This document shows positions 36,004 through 46,959 of a stretch of 64,000 nt of DNA, one piece after another. Positions within the stretch are counted from its first letter, which is position 1, and the number at the start of each line of letters is the position of its first letter. Source of the stretch: Mycogone perniciosa (lineage: Eukaryota > Ascomycota > Sordariomycetes > Hypocreales > Hypocreaceae). Below the pieces are notes generated by a model. It was not told the origin of the DNA, did no database searches, and saw nothing but the letters and a program-made list of their open reading frames with translations. Made by a program: the position numbers and the translations under genes. The DNA lies in NCBI GenBank assembly GCA_025331125.1, contig JAOALB010000004.1, positions 310,001 to 374,000 of the forward strand, read 5' to 3'.

Positions 36004-36673
36004 GTTTTGATACTCTTCGGCTATGGTCACGGTAATGAGGTCGTAGTAGTAGTAGTAGTAGCAGTAGAAATGCGAAGTGTGTTGGTTGGCTGAGACTCGG
36101 CATCGGGCCGGAGAACGGAACGCTCTCAGTGTGGAGAGATGACGAAAGGTTGTGGGGAAAGCTGGGGGAAAATGGATGTGCCCCGAGAAGCCGAAGAGAA
36201 GAAGCTACTCCGTACTCCGTACTGAATACGGAGTAATAGCGAGGAAGATTGATACGAAGTAATATGTACGAAGTACGAAGTACCTATGCGAGGGGAATCC
36301 TGCTGTTTCAATCGATAGCTATTACTCCGTATGCTACTTCGTATAATACGAAGTCTCCGGCACTTTACGTCAGAAACCTGCGTCAACATCATCATGTGAA
36401 AAACATCGTGATAGCAGTCCGTACTCCGTATTCGCCAGCACATTTATGTAGAATGCATCGGTACCTCGAAGCTCACCCCCGTCTTCCTCCACATGACTGC
36501 CCCCATTTGTGAATCACATTCTGCATTCTCCAATTATTATACGGCACTTCGTACGAAATAGTATTCACACGGAGCATAGACCTGTGAATGCGAACATGTG
36601 AATACGGCTTGTCTTAGTTCGGCCGGCCTCACCCCATCGCCGAAGACGGACTAGCGCACTATCCACACCTTGG

Positions 36674-36679
36674 CCTCGG
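36674..36679 (+). promoter_or_regulatory. Candidate FarA/FarB (fatty-acid response) site CCTCGG
   Basis: CCTCGG, 263 bp before the FOX2 start. This hexamer is the known binding core of the Zn(II)2Cys6 regulators FarA/FarB (CTF1-alpha relatives), which induce beta-oxidation genes in filamentous fungi. The assignment is by motif and gene function only. Confidence 0.55.
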
Positions 36680-36711
36680 TATTGGGTACTGCCAATTCCG
36701 CAGCAATTCAG

Positions 36712-36717
36712 CCGAGG
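36712..36717 (-). promoter_or_regulatory. Second candidate FarA/FarB site, inverted (CCGAGG)
   Basis: CCGAGG, the reverse complement of the first site, 225 bp before the FOX2 ATG. A CCAAT box lies between the two. Confidence 0.55.
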
Positions 36718-36844
36718 CATCAGTATCCTTGAATGTCAGCCGGACTTGTCCACCAGTTTAAAGAAGTCCATTCGCATCTGTGTTCTGCTTGATTCTCTCT
36801 CTTCCATCCCCTCCATACCATCTCACCCCCCCTCTCTCCCCTCC

Positions 36845-36851
36845 ATATATA
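36845..36851 (+). promoter_or_regulatory. TATA-like element of FOX2
   Basis: ATATATA about 91-97 bp before the start codon, immediately after a long CT-rich stretch. Confidence 0.4.
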
Positions 36852-36941
36852 CCCTTCTCCTTTTTCCCTCACAGCGCCAGCTTCTCTTCGCACACATTGA
36901 AGATTCGAGGCTGCAGACACACAAAGACGCAAAACACAATC

Positions 36942-39900
36942 ATGGCTGAGCAATTGAGATACGACAACCAGGTGGTTGTTGTCACTGGTGCTGGCGGTGG
37001 TCTGGGCAAGGCCTATGCCACCTTCTTCGCCTCGCGAGGCGCCAGCGTCGTGGTCAACGATCTCGGCGGATCCTTCAAGGGAGAGGGAAACTCAACAAAG
37101 GTCAGATAAAACTCCCCGGCATACCCGCCCGTAAGCTGACTCGCTGACCATTTAGGCCGCTGATGTCGTCGTCGATCAAATCAAGGCCGCGGGCGGCAAG
37201 GCTGTTGCCAACTACGACAGCGTCGAGAACGGCGACCGCATCATCGAGACCGCCATCAAGGCTTTCGGCCGCATCGATGTCCTCATCAACAATGCCGGCA
37301 TTCTGCGCGACGTCTCCTTCAAGAACATCACGGACGATGACTGGGACCTGATCATGAAGGTGCACGTCAAGGGCGCCTACAAATGCGCTAGGGCTGCCTG
37401 GCCTCACTTCAGGAAACAAAAGTATGGCCGTGTCATCAACACAGCCTCCGTTGCCGGTCTCATGGGCAGCTTCGGCCAGACCAACTACTCTGCCGCCAAG
37501 ATGGCCATGGTTGGCTTCACTGAGACCCTCGCCAAGGAGGGTGCCAAGTACAACATCCTTTGCAACGTCATTGCTCCCATGGCTGCCAGCCGAATGACCG
37601 AGACTGTCATGCCTCCCGATGTCCTGAAGAGCCTCGGCCCGGAGTGGGTCGTGCCTCTAGTCGCTGTTCTGGTTCACCCCAACAACACCGAGGAGAACGG
37701 CAGCATCTTTGAAGCCGGCGCTGGCTGGACGGCCAAGCTCCGATGGGAGCGATCCAGCGGCCTTCTGCTCAAGGCAGACGACTCCTACACCCCCAGTGCC
37801 ATTCTGAAGCAGTGGAACAAGGTCGTGGACTTCTCCAACCCTCAGCACCCCTCTGGGCCCAACGATTTCTTGGGCCTCCTGGAGGACTCATTGAAGATGG
37901 GCCCTAGCCCGCAGGGTGAGAAGCTCGACTTCACCGGCAAGGTCGCTCTCATTACCGGTGCCGGCGCTGGTATTGGCCGAGCCTACGCGCTGGCCTTTGC
38001 CAAGCACGGCGCCTCCATCGTCGTCAACGACCTTGTGAACCCCGACACTGTTGTCGAGGAGATCAAGAAGTTCGGCGGCAAGGCTGTCGGTGTCAAGGCC
38101 TCGGCTGAAGACGGTGAAGCCGTTGTCAAGGGTGCCATCGATGCCTTTGGCCGCGTTGATATCGTTATCAACAACGCCGGTATCCTCCGTGACAAGGCCT
38201 TCACTAACATGGACGACAACTTGTGGGACCCTGTCTTGAACGTCCACTTGCGCGGTACCTACAAGGTCACCAAGGCTGCTTGGCCCTACTTCCTGAAGCA
38301 GAAGTATGGCCGTGTCGTCAACACCACTTCCACTTCTGGTGTCTATGGCAACTTCGGCCAGGCCAACTACGCTGCCGCGGTAAGCAATCCCCCCCCTTCC
38401 TGGTTCGAGAGAGAGCTTTTGTTCTGACTATAATTATAGAAGTGCGGTATCCTCGGTTTCTCCCGTGCTCTCGCCTTGGAGGGCGCCAAGTACAACATCT
38501 ATGTCAACACTATCGCCCCCAACGCTGGTACCGCCATGACTGCTACCATCCTGCCCAAGGAGCTGGTTGATGCCTTCAAGCCCGACTACGTTGCTCCTCT
38601 CGTCCTCGCTCTGAGCAGCGACAAGTGCCCCAACAAAACCGGCGGCCTGTACGAGGTCGGCAGTGGCTGGGTTGGCAAGACGCGATGGCAGCGAACCGGT
38701 GGCCACGGCTTCCCCGTCGATGTTCCCCTGGTGCCCGAGGAGATCGTCAAGTACTGGAAGGACATTGTCAATTTCGATGACAACCGAGTGGACTACCCTG
38801 AGAAGGCGCAGGATGTCGTGGAGAAGATTATGGGTAATATTGAGAACAAGGCCAAGAAGGTATGAACGATTTTTTCTCTATTTTTCTCCCTGCCATGTTC
38901 TCAGGACATGAGACCAGATTGTACCATCTACCTGTATATATCAAACATCTAGCTGCCATAGAAAAAAATTGTAAACGCTTGTTCTAAAACACATCATGTG
39001 CTAATCCGTACTCTGTGCTTAGAGCGAGGAACCAGCCGCGACCAACGAGCACCTACTGGCAATCAGTGAGGCTCTCAAGAAGGAGGGAAACCCTACTGAG
39101 TTTACCTACACAGATCGGGACTCTATCCTGTACAATATCGGTGTTGGAGCCAAGCGCAAGGAGCTGAAATACGTCTTGTAGGTCCATCCACAACATGACT
39201 GCTCTCCCATTGACCCAAACTAACATATCGAAACAGCGAGGGCGCTGAGGACTTCCAGGTCCTCCCTACATTCGGCGTTATCCCCCCCTTCAACGCCGAG
39301 ATGCCCTTTGACTACGACTCCATCGTGCCCAACTTCTCCCCCATGATGCTCCTCCACGGCGAGCAGTACCTCGAAATCCGCAAGTTCCCCCTCCCTACGT
39401 CCGCGCGCCTCATCTCCCGCGGCCGCCTCCTCGAAGTTGTCGACAAGGGTAGCGCCTCCATCGTCAAGAACGGCATCACCACCGTCAACGCCGACACCGG
39501 CGAGGAGATTTTCTACAACGAGTTGACCGTCTTCCTACGCGGCGCAGGCGGCTTCGGAGGCATCAAGAAGGGCCAGGATCGCGGCGCTGCCACGGCCGCG
39601 AATGCGCCCCCGCAGAGGAACCCCGATGTCGTCGTCGAGGAAACGACCGGTGAGGATCAGGCTGCTATTTACCGTCTGAGCGGCGACTACAACCCTCTGC
39701 ACATTGACCCTGGGTTTGCCAAGATGGGTGGCTTCAAGGCCCCTATCCTGCACGGCCTGTGCACGTTTGGCATCGCGGGTAAGGCTGTGTTCGACCGTTT
39801 CGGTGCGTTCAAGAACATCAAGGTGCGGTTTGCAGGCCCTGTGATTCCTGGTCAGACCATTGTCACGGAAATGTGGCAGGAGGGCAAGAAGATCATCTTC

Positions 39901-39963
39901 CAGTGCAAGGTTAAGGAGACGGGCAAGATGGCTATTGCGGGAGCCGCTGCTGAGTTGGCTTGA
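36942..39963 (+). CDS. FOX2: Peroxisomal multifunctional beta-oxidation enzyme (FOX2/MFE-2)
   Basis: Five exons: 36942-37100, 37156-38379, 38440-38859, 39023-39177, 39237-39963; 894 aa. It performs the second and third steps of peroxisomal fatty-acid beta-oxidation (2-enoyl-CoA hydratase 2 and (3R)-hydroxyacyl-CoA dehydrogenase). Visible: two tandem SDR domains, each with a TGAGxGxG loop (VVVVTGAGGGLG near 15; ALITGAGAGIGRAYA near 313), NNAG and YxxxK (NYSAAK; NYAAA/K, the second split by an intron). The C-terminal hotdog half holds the hydratase-2 motif SGDYNPLHIDPGFAKMGGF. The final residues are AAAELA, not a canonical PTS1. The upstream FarA/FarB-type sites suggest fatty-acid induction. 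Identification is very secure. Confidence 0.96.
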
Positions 39964-40393
39964 GAATGACGATGATGAAGACGAACAACAGACAAATTGA
40001 ATCTGAATAATGGAAACGGCAAGTTGAACAGGAGGGAAAGGAGGGAAATGACAAGAATGAACTGAAAAAAGCGTTTGGACCATGTATTATAATATCTGTC
40101 TTGTGTAAAGGTTGTATTGTATCCAATTCTACGTGTTTCTTTCTCACCATAGTTTTATCCTGTCCGTTTGTTTGTCGGTCCAATCCGTCTCATAACCCCA
40201 TGCCATAGGATTGCTTCACGAATAATACCGGGTATACGATGAACAAAACTCCCATAGCGCCCCTTCCGCGACGCCTTGAATAATTCATGTTCTGTAAAAT
40301 GAAACCCCCAGAATTCCCATCCCAACCCAGCCAGCCCAACGAAAAAAAGCCCTCGCTTCCTCTTTCAGTCCCTGATATCCCGTATCCCGTGCT
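39964..40393. other. Intergenic region between converging FOX2 and the RBR gene
   Basis: 3' flanks only; no gene seen. Confidence 0.5.
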
Positions 40394-42334
40394 TCAAACA
40401 AAGATGGTTTCAATGAAAGTGTCAAACACTTCAGCCCAAGAGGGAAACCTGCCTGTAGACAATATTTGCTCAACACCTATCCCCGTCGAGCGGGTTGCAA
40501 TCCCGGTCTCAAGGAAAGCCTTCTCCGGAGCCGAGAGGTCGCGATTCTCTAATGCCTTCCACTTGTGCTCTGCCTCCTCGCGAGCCTGTTGGAGGACCCT
40601 ATCCACATCCTCCGACTCCCACAGGTTGCAACGCTCGCACTCAAGGCAAGGCCTCGGGTCGCCGTCCGGACGAAAGTGGTCGCAAAAGTGGCGGTATCCT
40701 TCATCGCTGAGGTCAGCGCGGCAGACGTAGCACATCTTGTAGCCGCAGGGACATGTGAGCTTGTTGCAGCCCGCATTCTTGACAAAAGAGGTATTGCACC
40801 GGGGACACACTCTCTTGATAGCCATGCTCATGGCCTGTTCGACCTGCGTTCGCAAAGCCACGAGCGACGACTCATTGCAGATGTGTATGTCTGTCCAGGC
40901 CTTGCTGCAAGAGAGACAAGATACTCGCGCACACCCAGGATTCTGACAGGAAAATTGAAGACCTCGACGGCGACGGCGGTGTCTATTCATGGCTTGTTTC
41001 CACTCACTGGATATACGCAGCCGCACCGAGCCTGCAGAAAAGAGGAGCAGACAGATGATGGTTGGTATCAACGCAACTGGAAGGAGGAGGATGATGGGCA
41101 TGGCGCAGAAAAGGAGAAATAGCAGATGAAGGATGCCAGACACTCTAATCCGAAGTTGCGCCTCGTGCAAAGGAACGTAGATCTCATCAATCTCCGCGTA
41201 ATTGCAGAACGGACAGTGTATCAGTGGCAGCCCCGAAGCAATCAGAGAGTGCTCCGCCAACCGCTGGTCAAGCTTGTGAAGAATCTCAGCGCCCTTCTGC
41301 TCCTCCAACATGGCGCGGCGTAAATGCTCGGCCGGAATGTACCCAGGACACTCATCGCGCTCCACAGCCATGCATCTCAAGGTTCCCGTCTCAGGGATAA
41401 TGCTGCTGAGCCAACCTTGGCCGAACAGTGCCTCCTTGATCGAGTGCTGTACGCACCGGACGCAGATCATGTGCGCCTCCTTGTTGCAATGCGTAAACTC
41501 CTCAAACGCACCCGTAGTGAAGCAGCATGCGCATTCATGCACCGCCCCAACTTCCTCAGCCTCCTCATTGTTGAGCAAAACGGCCAGCCCATGGTCCCTT
41601 GCTTCCCTATCCTCCCTGTCCCGTTCTTTCAAGGGACGTACGAGTGCGTCATACAGCTCCCGGTCCAACTCTGCGTTTCCTGTGGACCGTATCGTGGGGA
41701 TGATGGAGCCCTGGCCGGTTGAACGCCAGCGCACGAGGGGGTGGTTATCCGCCTCGCCCGTTGCCACAGGTTTCCGCCGCATGAAGATCGAAGAGATGGT
41801 AAAGCGCCATGACTTTGACGACAGCGTGACGAGCGTCCTTCGAGCCTCAAGGTAGGAGTAGTTGGATTCCGCCAGGACCGCATTGATGTTCGATCTTGGC
41901 AGGCCCTTGAACTCGTGCCAGGCCAGCGCCTGCACAGCCTTCTTGTACTCGGCACTCTTGAAGATCTCCGCTCTCGGGACGACGGGCTCACCCGCGCTGT
42001 CATCACCACCTCGCTTATCAGCCGCAGCGACCTTCCATCTTCCCTTGACCCAAGTGACACGGTTCTTCAGCAGCGCATCGGCCACCAGGGCTAGCCTCGA
42101 CTCGCCGTCAAAGTTGGACAGCAGCTCCCTAAAGACCTCGATCTGTATGTCTGGAAACACAGCGGCCAGGGCCTCCAGGCTGTTGTTCAGCTCGCGCAGG
42201 TCCGGTCGTTCGGGGGGGATGCATGGCAGCTGGGCCTCGTCGTGGATATATTCGGACGAAATGTCCGGCTCGCTAGGTCGCGATTTGCTGGTGGACGTCC
42301 TATCGCTGGAGGAGAGCAGCGCTGGCAGGCCCAT
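40394..42334 (-). CDS. RBR (RING-IBR-RING) E3 ubiquitin ligase, RNF216/TRIAD3-like, with membrane insert
   Basis: Single exon, 646 aa. Residues about 45-90 (LNNSLEALAAVFPDIQIEVFRELL) look like a CUE-type ubiquitin-binding helix pair. RING1 starts at C268 (CACCF...HMICVRC...ALFGQG), the IBR starts at C374 (CPFC) and resumes at C463 (SCQNPGC...CLSC), and RING2 starts at C510 (CPRCNTSF) with the expected catalytic Cys about 523 in GCNKLTCPCG. The tail CDHFRPDGDPRPCLECERCNLW closely follows vertebrate RNF216. Between the two halves of the IBR lies a hydrophobic insert (about 399-435) large enough for one hairpin or two helices, followed by RHRRRRR. RBR ligases pass ubiquitin through a Cys thioester; the insert suggests this one is on a membrane. 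Substrate unknown. Confidence 0.88.
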   Translation of the reverse strand: MGLPALLSSSDRTSTSKSRPSEPDISSEYIHDEAQLPCIPPERPDLRELNNSLEALAAVFPDIQIEVFRELLSNFDGESRLALVADALLKNRVTWVKGRWKVAAADKRGGDDSAGEPVVPRAEIFKSAEYKKAVQALAWHEFKGLPRSNINAVLAESNYSYLEARRTLVTLSSKSWRFTISSIFMRRKPVATGEADNHPLVRWRSTGQGSIIPTIRSTGNAELDRELYDALVRPLKERDREDREARDHGLAVLLNNEEAEEVGAVHECACCFTTGAFEEFTHCNKEAHMICVRCVQHSIKEALFGQGWLSSIIPETGTLRCMAVERDECPGYIPAEHLRRAMLEEQKGAEILHKLDQRLAEHSLIASGLPLIHCPFCNYAEIDEIYVPLHEAQLRIRVSGILHLLFLLFCAMPIILLLPVALIPTIICLLLFSAGSVRLRISSEWKQAMNRHRRRRRGLQFSCQNPGCARVSCLSCSKAWTDIHICNESSLVALRTQVEQAMSMAIKRVCPRCNTSFVKNAGCNKLTCPCGYKMCYVCRADLSDEGYRHFCDHFRPDGDPRPCLECERCNLWESEDVDRVLQQAREEAEHKWKALENRDLSAPEKAFLETGIATRSTGIGVEQILSTGRFPSWAEVFDTFIETIFV

Positions 42335-42961
42335 GGCGGATGCTCATGCTGGAATAATACGTTTTCCGCATAGGCGAGGGCGGGTGGGGATGCAGAGGAT
42401 AGAGGCAACTCGTAGTACTTCGTAGTGTAGTAGCTAAAGACGTATGTATGATGGATCTGAAGTGGAATGATGATAAAGATGAGGCTGAGCTGAGGAGGGA
42501 TAGAGTTGCGTATGCATGTAAATGAGAGTGGAGTATGAAGTATGTACATGTACAGAATACTATTACCTACAGTTTGGACCATTGTTCTTCCCCCGCAAAA
42601 TTAGCGCTACTAGTACTTCGTACTTCATACAAACTACCGCCTAATAAAGGTACTAATCCAACACGTCTACGGAGTAATGTATATTATATTATTAGAGATC
42701 ATAAAGGTATAAACTGCCCTTTATCTACTTCCCAGTACAATATTACAGCAATACTGATACGGGCACATTAAAGAAATCAGATAGCAATTAAATACTAGAA
42801 TAATGGTTGGAGATGGACGAATGGAAGCGATAGGAACGAAAAAGATGCAGAAGCACGTTGAGCGACGAGGATACAAAAGCGATGGAGATATAAGTGACGG
42901 AGACATTCTATAGTAACCAGGGGTAACGAATAGAGCATGTGCGGAATAGCTGGATCATCAG
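42335..42961. other. Intergenic region upstream of the RBR gene
   Basis: AT-rich in its distal half, with isolated TACTTCGTA-type words (about 42413-42425 and 42610-42625). No gene seen. Confidence 0.5.
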
Positions 42962-43860
42962 TCACTCCACCTCCTTAAAGAGCTTCAGGAAATCCTCTTT
43001 ACTTATGGCTGAGGGATTACGAAGTATACGATAAGCAGATCCCCCAAGGCCGAATGTCGCGCGCAATGTCGTCCATGCGGTCCCACGGGTACCAGGATGA
43101 TACTTGATGCGGATCTCACAGAGAGGCAATTTGTGGTTAATTGCTACAGCCGCAAATGCGCGAAGCCAAGCCTCCTCGTCTACGCCGAAGGACTCCAGTT
43201 CCTCGCTGACCTCATAGTCATCCTGATAGTCTTCGAGTGTCATGTCCCGATGAAAGATGCGCAGGCTCGGGGCGGCAAGATTGGCGATGAGAGTGGTGTC
43301 TGGGCCAGATAGATCGTGCGAGAGGGATAGCTCCTGTAGATCCGGGAATTCGGAGACGTTGAAATTGTCGAGGCCTTGTTTGTCAAGCGCCCAGATGCAT
43401 ATGTAGGACACTGTGGCTTTATGGACAGCCAGTATGGGTTGTAGCGTTCCCAGGCGTAGCATGCTTCAACGTAAGGCTACCGGGTAAGTAGAGTGTTGAT
43501 CCCCCCCGTGTGACAATCAGAAGATCGGTAGTGCTAGCAAGCCAAGTGATTAGGTCAACAGCAATATTGAAGTTGCTAGGTACTTTATCAGATGCCTTGA
43601 CGATTGTGAGCTTCCGGCAGTATGACCACAGTGAGGGCTTTTGCCGAAGGGGTTGTCTTTTCGGGCTCATGTTCAAAGTAGTGGACAGGACCCTTGTTTG
43701 ATGGGAGATCTATGACAGTAGTGTCGATGGCATCACCCCTGCGTTGGTAATACCCTTTTAGCGTGCTATCGCTCTGAGCCATCAGCGCCTTGACATAGGT
43801 CCAGCTGCAAAGGTAGACCCTCCAAGGTTGCTGACGTTGAGATACCCTGCGGCAATGAGA
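42962..43860 (-). pseudogene. Broken leucine-rich / F-box-like gene
   Basis: Three overlapping minus-strand frames follow one another without usable splice signals: about 43860-43588 (ending ...AKALTVVILPEAHNRQGI), 43676-43419 (YCRKLTIVKASDK...WLASTTDLLIV) and 43462-42962 (PDLQELSLSHDLSGPDTTLIANLAAPSLRIF, then a 100-residue tail). The spacing of Leu resembles the C-terminal part of fungal F-box/LRR-like proteins. At least two frame changes are needed to join them; one lies near a run of seven Cs at 43501-43507. Either it is a decayed gene, the assembly has indels, or small introns were missed. No intact protein is claimed. Confidence 0.45.
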
Positions 43861-43953
43861 CGAGTTGGGACTCCTATCGTCAGCTGCGAATAGGAAGACA
43901 GATTAAATTATCAGCTTCGGATATGTAAATATACATACGCTGTAGATTGATCC

Positions 43954-46061
43954 TCACACAATGTGGAAACACATGTCTGGAAATACATCAACCACCCCTT
44001 CGCCGTCCATGAACCCGTGGAGGTAGCAGTCTCCTACAATCCTCTGCCTCTGGTCTTCCTGCTCCCGGAGAACGAACGGATAGTCTCCGCCGTACAACAC
44101 GGTGACGACATCGCCAACCATGATTCCCTCGACTCCCCACCCGTAGTGGCCGGAAGCTGTCTTGAAGAAGCGTCGGTTGTGACACCATTTCGTGTACGCC
44201 CCGGTGAGCGTTTCAAACGCTCGCGTGATCTTGTTATAGTACTGTTCCGCATCGCCCTCCTCGAGTCCATGGCACACTCTCTCGTGATCTGTCATACCCT
44301 GGAAGGCCGCAGCTGAGCCTTCTTCTGAGGACGTAGAGGCCCAGAATGCATCCAGGCCGAGTGAGCAAGACGCATCCGGGTGCTCATTTTCTCGTGTCCT
44401 ATTACACATGAACGTGCGAGCAAGAGTTTCCATCATTTCCGGGGTAGGAGAGGATCCGGAGAATGCTATGGCGACGATATTTGCAAGCGAGGCCCTTGCA
44501 TTTTCGCGATTGTAATGCTCCCTCGCTATATTTCGCTGCTTGGCGTTCACTGCTTTCTCCACTGCTGCATTTATCTTGTCCACGTTGGTTTCCGCATCGG
44601 CCACATACCACGGTCCAATATCGTCTGGGTTTTGCGCTGTAGGGATTTTCTTGACTTCATCCACTGCGACAATCTTGTCTATGGCCTTGCCCCAGATACT
44701 CAAAATATCTGTGTCTTCGTCAATGTCCAATCGAACATCGGTGCTCCCAGCAGCCTTGGCTGCTAGCCTTCGACTCCTGAACGGCTCTACCCAGCCCGGT
44801 GCCGTCCAGTCCGCCACCCAAGATGGGAGGTTGAGCGTCGATGGTTTTTGCGGGGACACGCAATGGCATAACATGTCCAGCGATTTCCTCTTCGTCAGAA
44901 ACGTCACTGCAAGCCGTTTGAAGACGTCCCGTGCGTCCAGAGCATAGTCCACCACGACATCTTCCGAGTTGTCGATGAGACCCAGTACTCCGTAGATCTT
45001 GTCGCTCGTAACCGTGCTCTCAAACGTTCTCGTTTCTTCTAAAGCGTCGAGCAGCGGAATTGCTACGGTTTGGCCCTCAGCCTTGCACCCTGCTAGCCAC
45101 CTCATCATGCTAATAGCCTTGACACTATCGGACTCGAGGATTCTATCCATCTTATAGTATCTCGCCGTTGACACCACGAGAGAAAGCCACTCCCAGCCAA
45201 GCACAAACCTGCCAATGTAAACTGTAGCTTTTCGAGAGTTGGCAATCTCCTGGATGATCCACACGCGCCGAAACTACATGAATACAAGTTATCAGGACCC
45301 AGACGGCCAAGTTTCGAGTGCGAAGCGGACAGTGGACGACGCACCCAAGCACGGCTGAAAAACAGCTCCATCACCTCCCAAGCCAATCCAGGGGTTCTTG
45401 GATCCTCCACGAGATGCCACTGGATATTGGATGAGGTCGCACTATTCTGGGCTGTCTTGTTGATGGCGTCGGTGAGTATTTGCTCAGCATCTTCCAACAC
45501 CTGGACCGCCTCTGACTCGATTCCGATCTCTTCGCCCAGCCATATGCGTACATGTGCGGCCCTTGTGTAAATGGAACCCATGAGCTTGACGTGCTCATTG
45601 CGTTCTAGTATGTCGTTCTGGTTGATGCACAGCGCGTCAATCCAGATTCGCAGCGGCGTGTCACTGCTGCGCAGGCGTTTGATGGCCCTGTGAAGCTCGC
45701 CGCCAACAGTCACCTCAATGCCGTCGCACAGAATGATCCCAGCCGGCAGGGCACCGCCAAAGCGGACGTAGAAGCTGTGATAGTACGGATGGTCAAGGAG
45801 GTTTCTGAACTCAATCTCTCCGCTCTCGCTCACCCCTGTGCCACTCACAGCAACTGTAATGAGCTCGGAATAGTCCGGTGGTTTGCTGACGGAGACGCTT
45901 TTGCCCCAGCAGTAACTCAAAGCCTCATAGGACTCCGTGTCTGAGGACAAGGACATGTGTGTTAAAGAGCAGACGACAGAATCATCGTACTGGCCGGGTG
46001 AGATTGTGAGGATTCGGGTTTCCTCTGGGAGACGCAATGGCCGGTATGGATAGGATGACAT
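43954..46061 (-). CDS. HET-domain (heterokaryon incompatibility) protein
   Basis: Exons (minus) 46061-45345 and 45273-43954; 678 aa. HET-domain proteins mediate non-self recognition and programmed cell death after hyphal fusion; many have no known partner. Visible: the three HET blocks YEALSYCWG (about 44-52), LRIWIDALCINQNDILERNEHVKLMGSIYTRAAHV, and the block-3 stretch FSRAW/FRRVWIIQEIANS, which is rejoined by removing a 71-nt intron. The C-terminal half contains the common SDKIYGVLGLI segment and a Gly-rich end. Start MSSYPYRPLRLPEETRIL is the first ATG; upstream codons are non-ATG. Secure as a family, with no evidence about allele specificity. A broken gene lies just downstream and a Zn(II)2Cys6 gene is divergent upstream. 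Confidence 0.9.
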
Positions 46062-46959
46062 TCTGGGCAGAGTGATGTAGTAGTAAAACAACCATAGGTA
46101 GATAAATATCACAACAGCTTAATAGTTGGTATATCAGGGAACGGCAATAGTATACAGATGAGGAGACACTTTATTATGTGTGCGTGCACAGACCAATTCT
46201 CACAGAGATGCCTCATCGTGCTTTGGGCATCCTATTGGCAACAGAATAGGAATTAATTCACAATAGTAACACATGCTCTAATTCGTACTAGCTCCTTTCT
46301 TTATGTGACCAAGTGCTATCTCGGTGGGAACACCTCAATGGATAGGCCAAAGCAAGGTGAAGCACGAGACTTAGTTGCATAATCAACTGCCGAGCAATTT
46401 TCATACCATCATGCTCGTGTGACACCCATGCATAAGCCGTATGACGAATCCACCAAATATTCAGCTACCCTTATGGAGAAATGATCACCCTTAAACCACC
46501 ACCAGCAGATGTGGCGACTATCTTGTCGCTCCCATGTCCTTGAAAAAGCTTCCCTCTCATTGTTGCCTTTGTGGGAGATTAATACCGGGATATTGATGCT
46601 CGGCGTTCTAAAGGTTGCAAACACCACAGAATTACTGAATAGAAGTGAACCAAGTATATCAAAATCTATCATATCTCAGCTACTCAAAACACCTTAAACA
46701 ATGATTTGGCAATCTCTATCCTTACTTGACGTTGTGTGTTCAATAAGCAATGGGTGTGACGTCACTTTCTGTCACTGATATGGCGTCAACCATGCGTCAG
46801 GCAGAGACAGGTCCGACGGACTATTCGCCTCTTTGCTGCTATATTTTCAACTTCATAGGTCGAATGAGAGCACTGTGCATTCTTCCCACTTCGAAATCTC
46901 CTTGGCTATTACGTATTGTCAGAAACTACCATCGCCATCTCATAGCAATCTTTATAGAA
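46062..46959. other. Divergent intergenic region (HET / Zn2Cys6)
   Basis: AT-rich. No gene is recognised; a frame open from about 46750 runs into the next gene but has no supported content before 46960. Confidence 0.45.

Larger units (their letters stand above)
36004..36941. promoter_or_regulatory. Divergent promoter region (TDA10-like / FOX2)
   Basis: About 940 bp. From the TDA10 side it holds a dense cluster of TACTCCGTA, TACGGAGTA and TACGAAGTA words (36206-36354). Nearer FOX2 come two FarA/FarB-type hexamers, a CCAAT box (36692-36696), a pyrimidine-rich tract (about 36785-36880) and an ATATATA stretch. Confidence 0.6.

Noticed and set aside
36206..36354. Possible miniature transposon (MITE)
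   Set aside because: No consistent terminal inverted repeats or target-site duplication could be seen around the cluster; kept as a motif cluster only.
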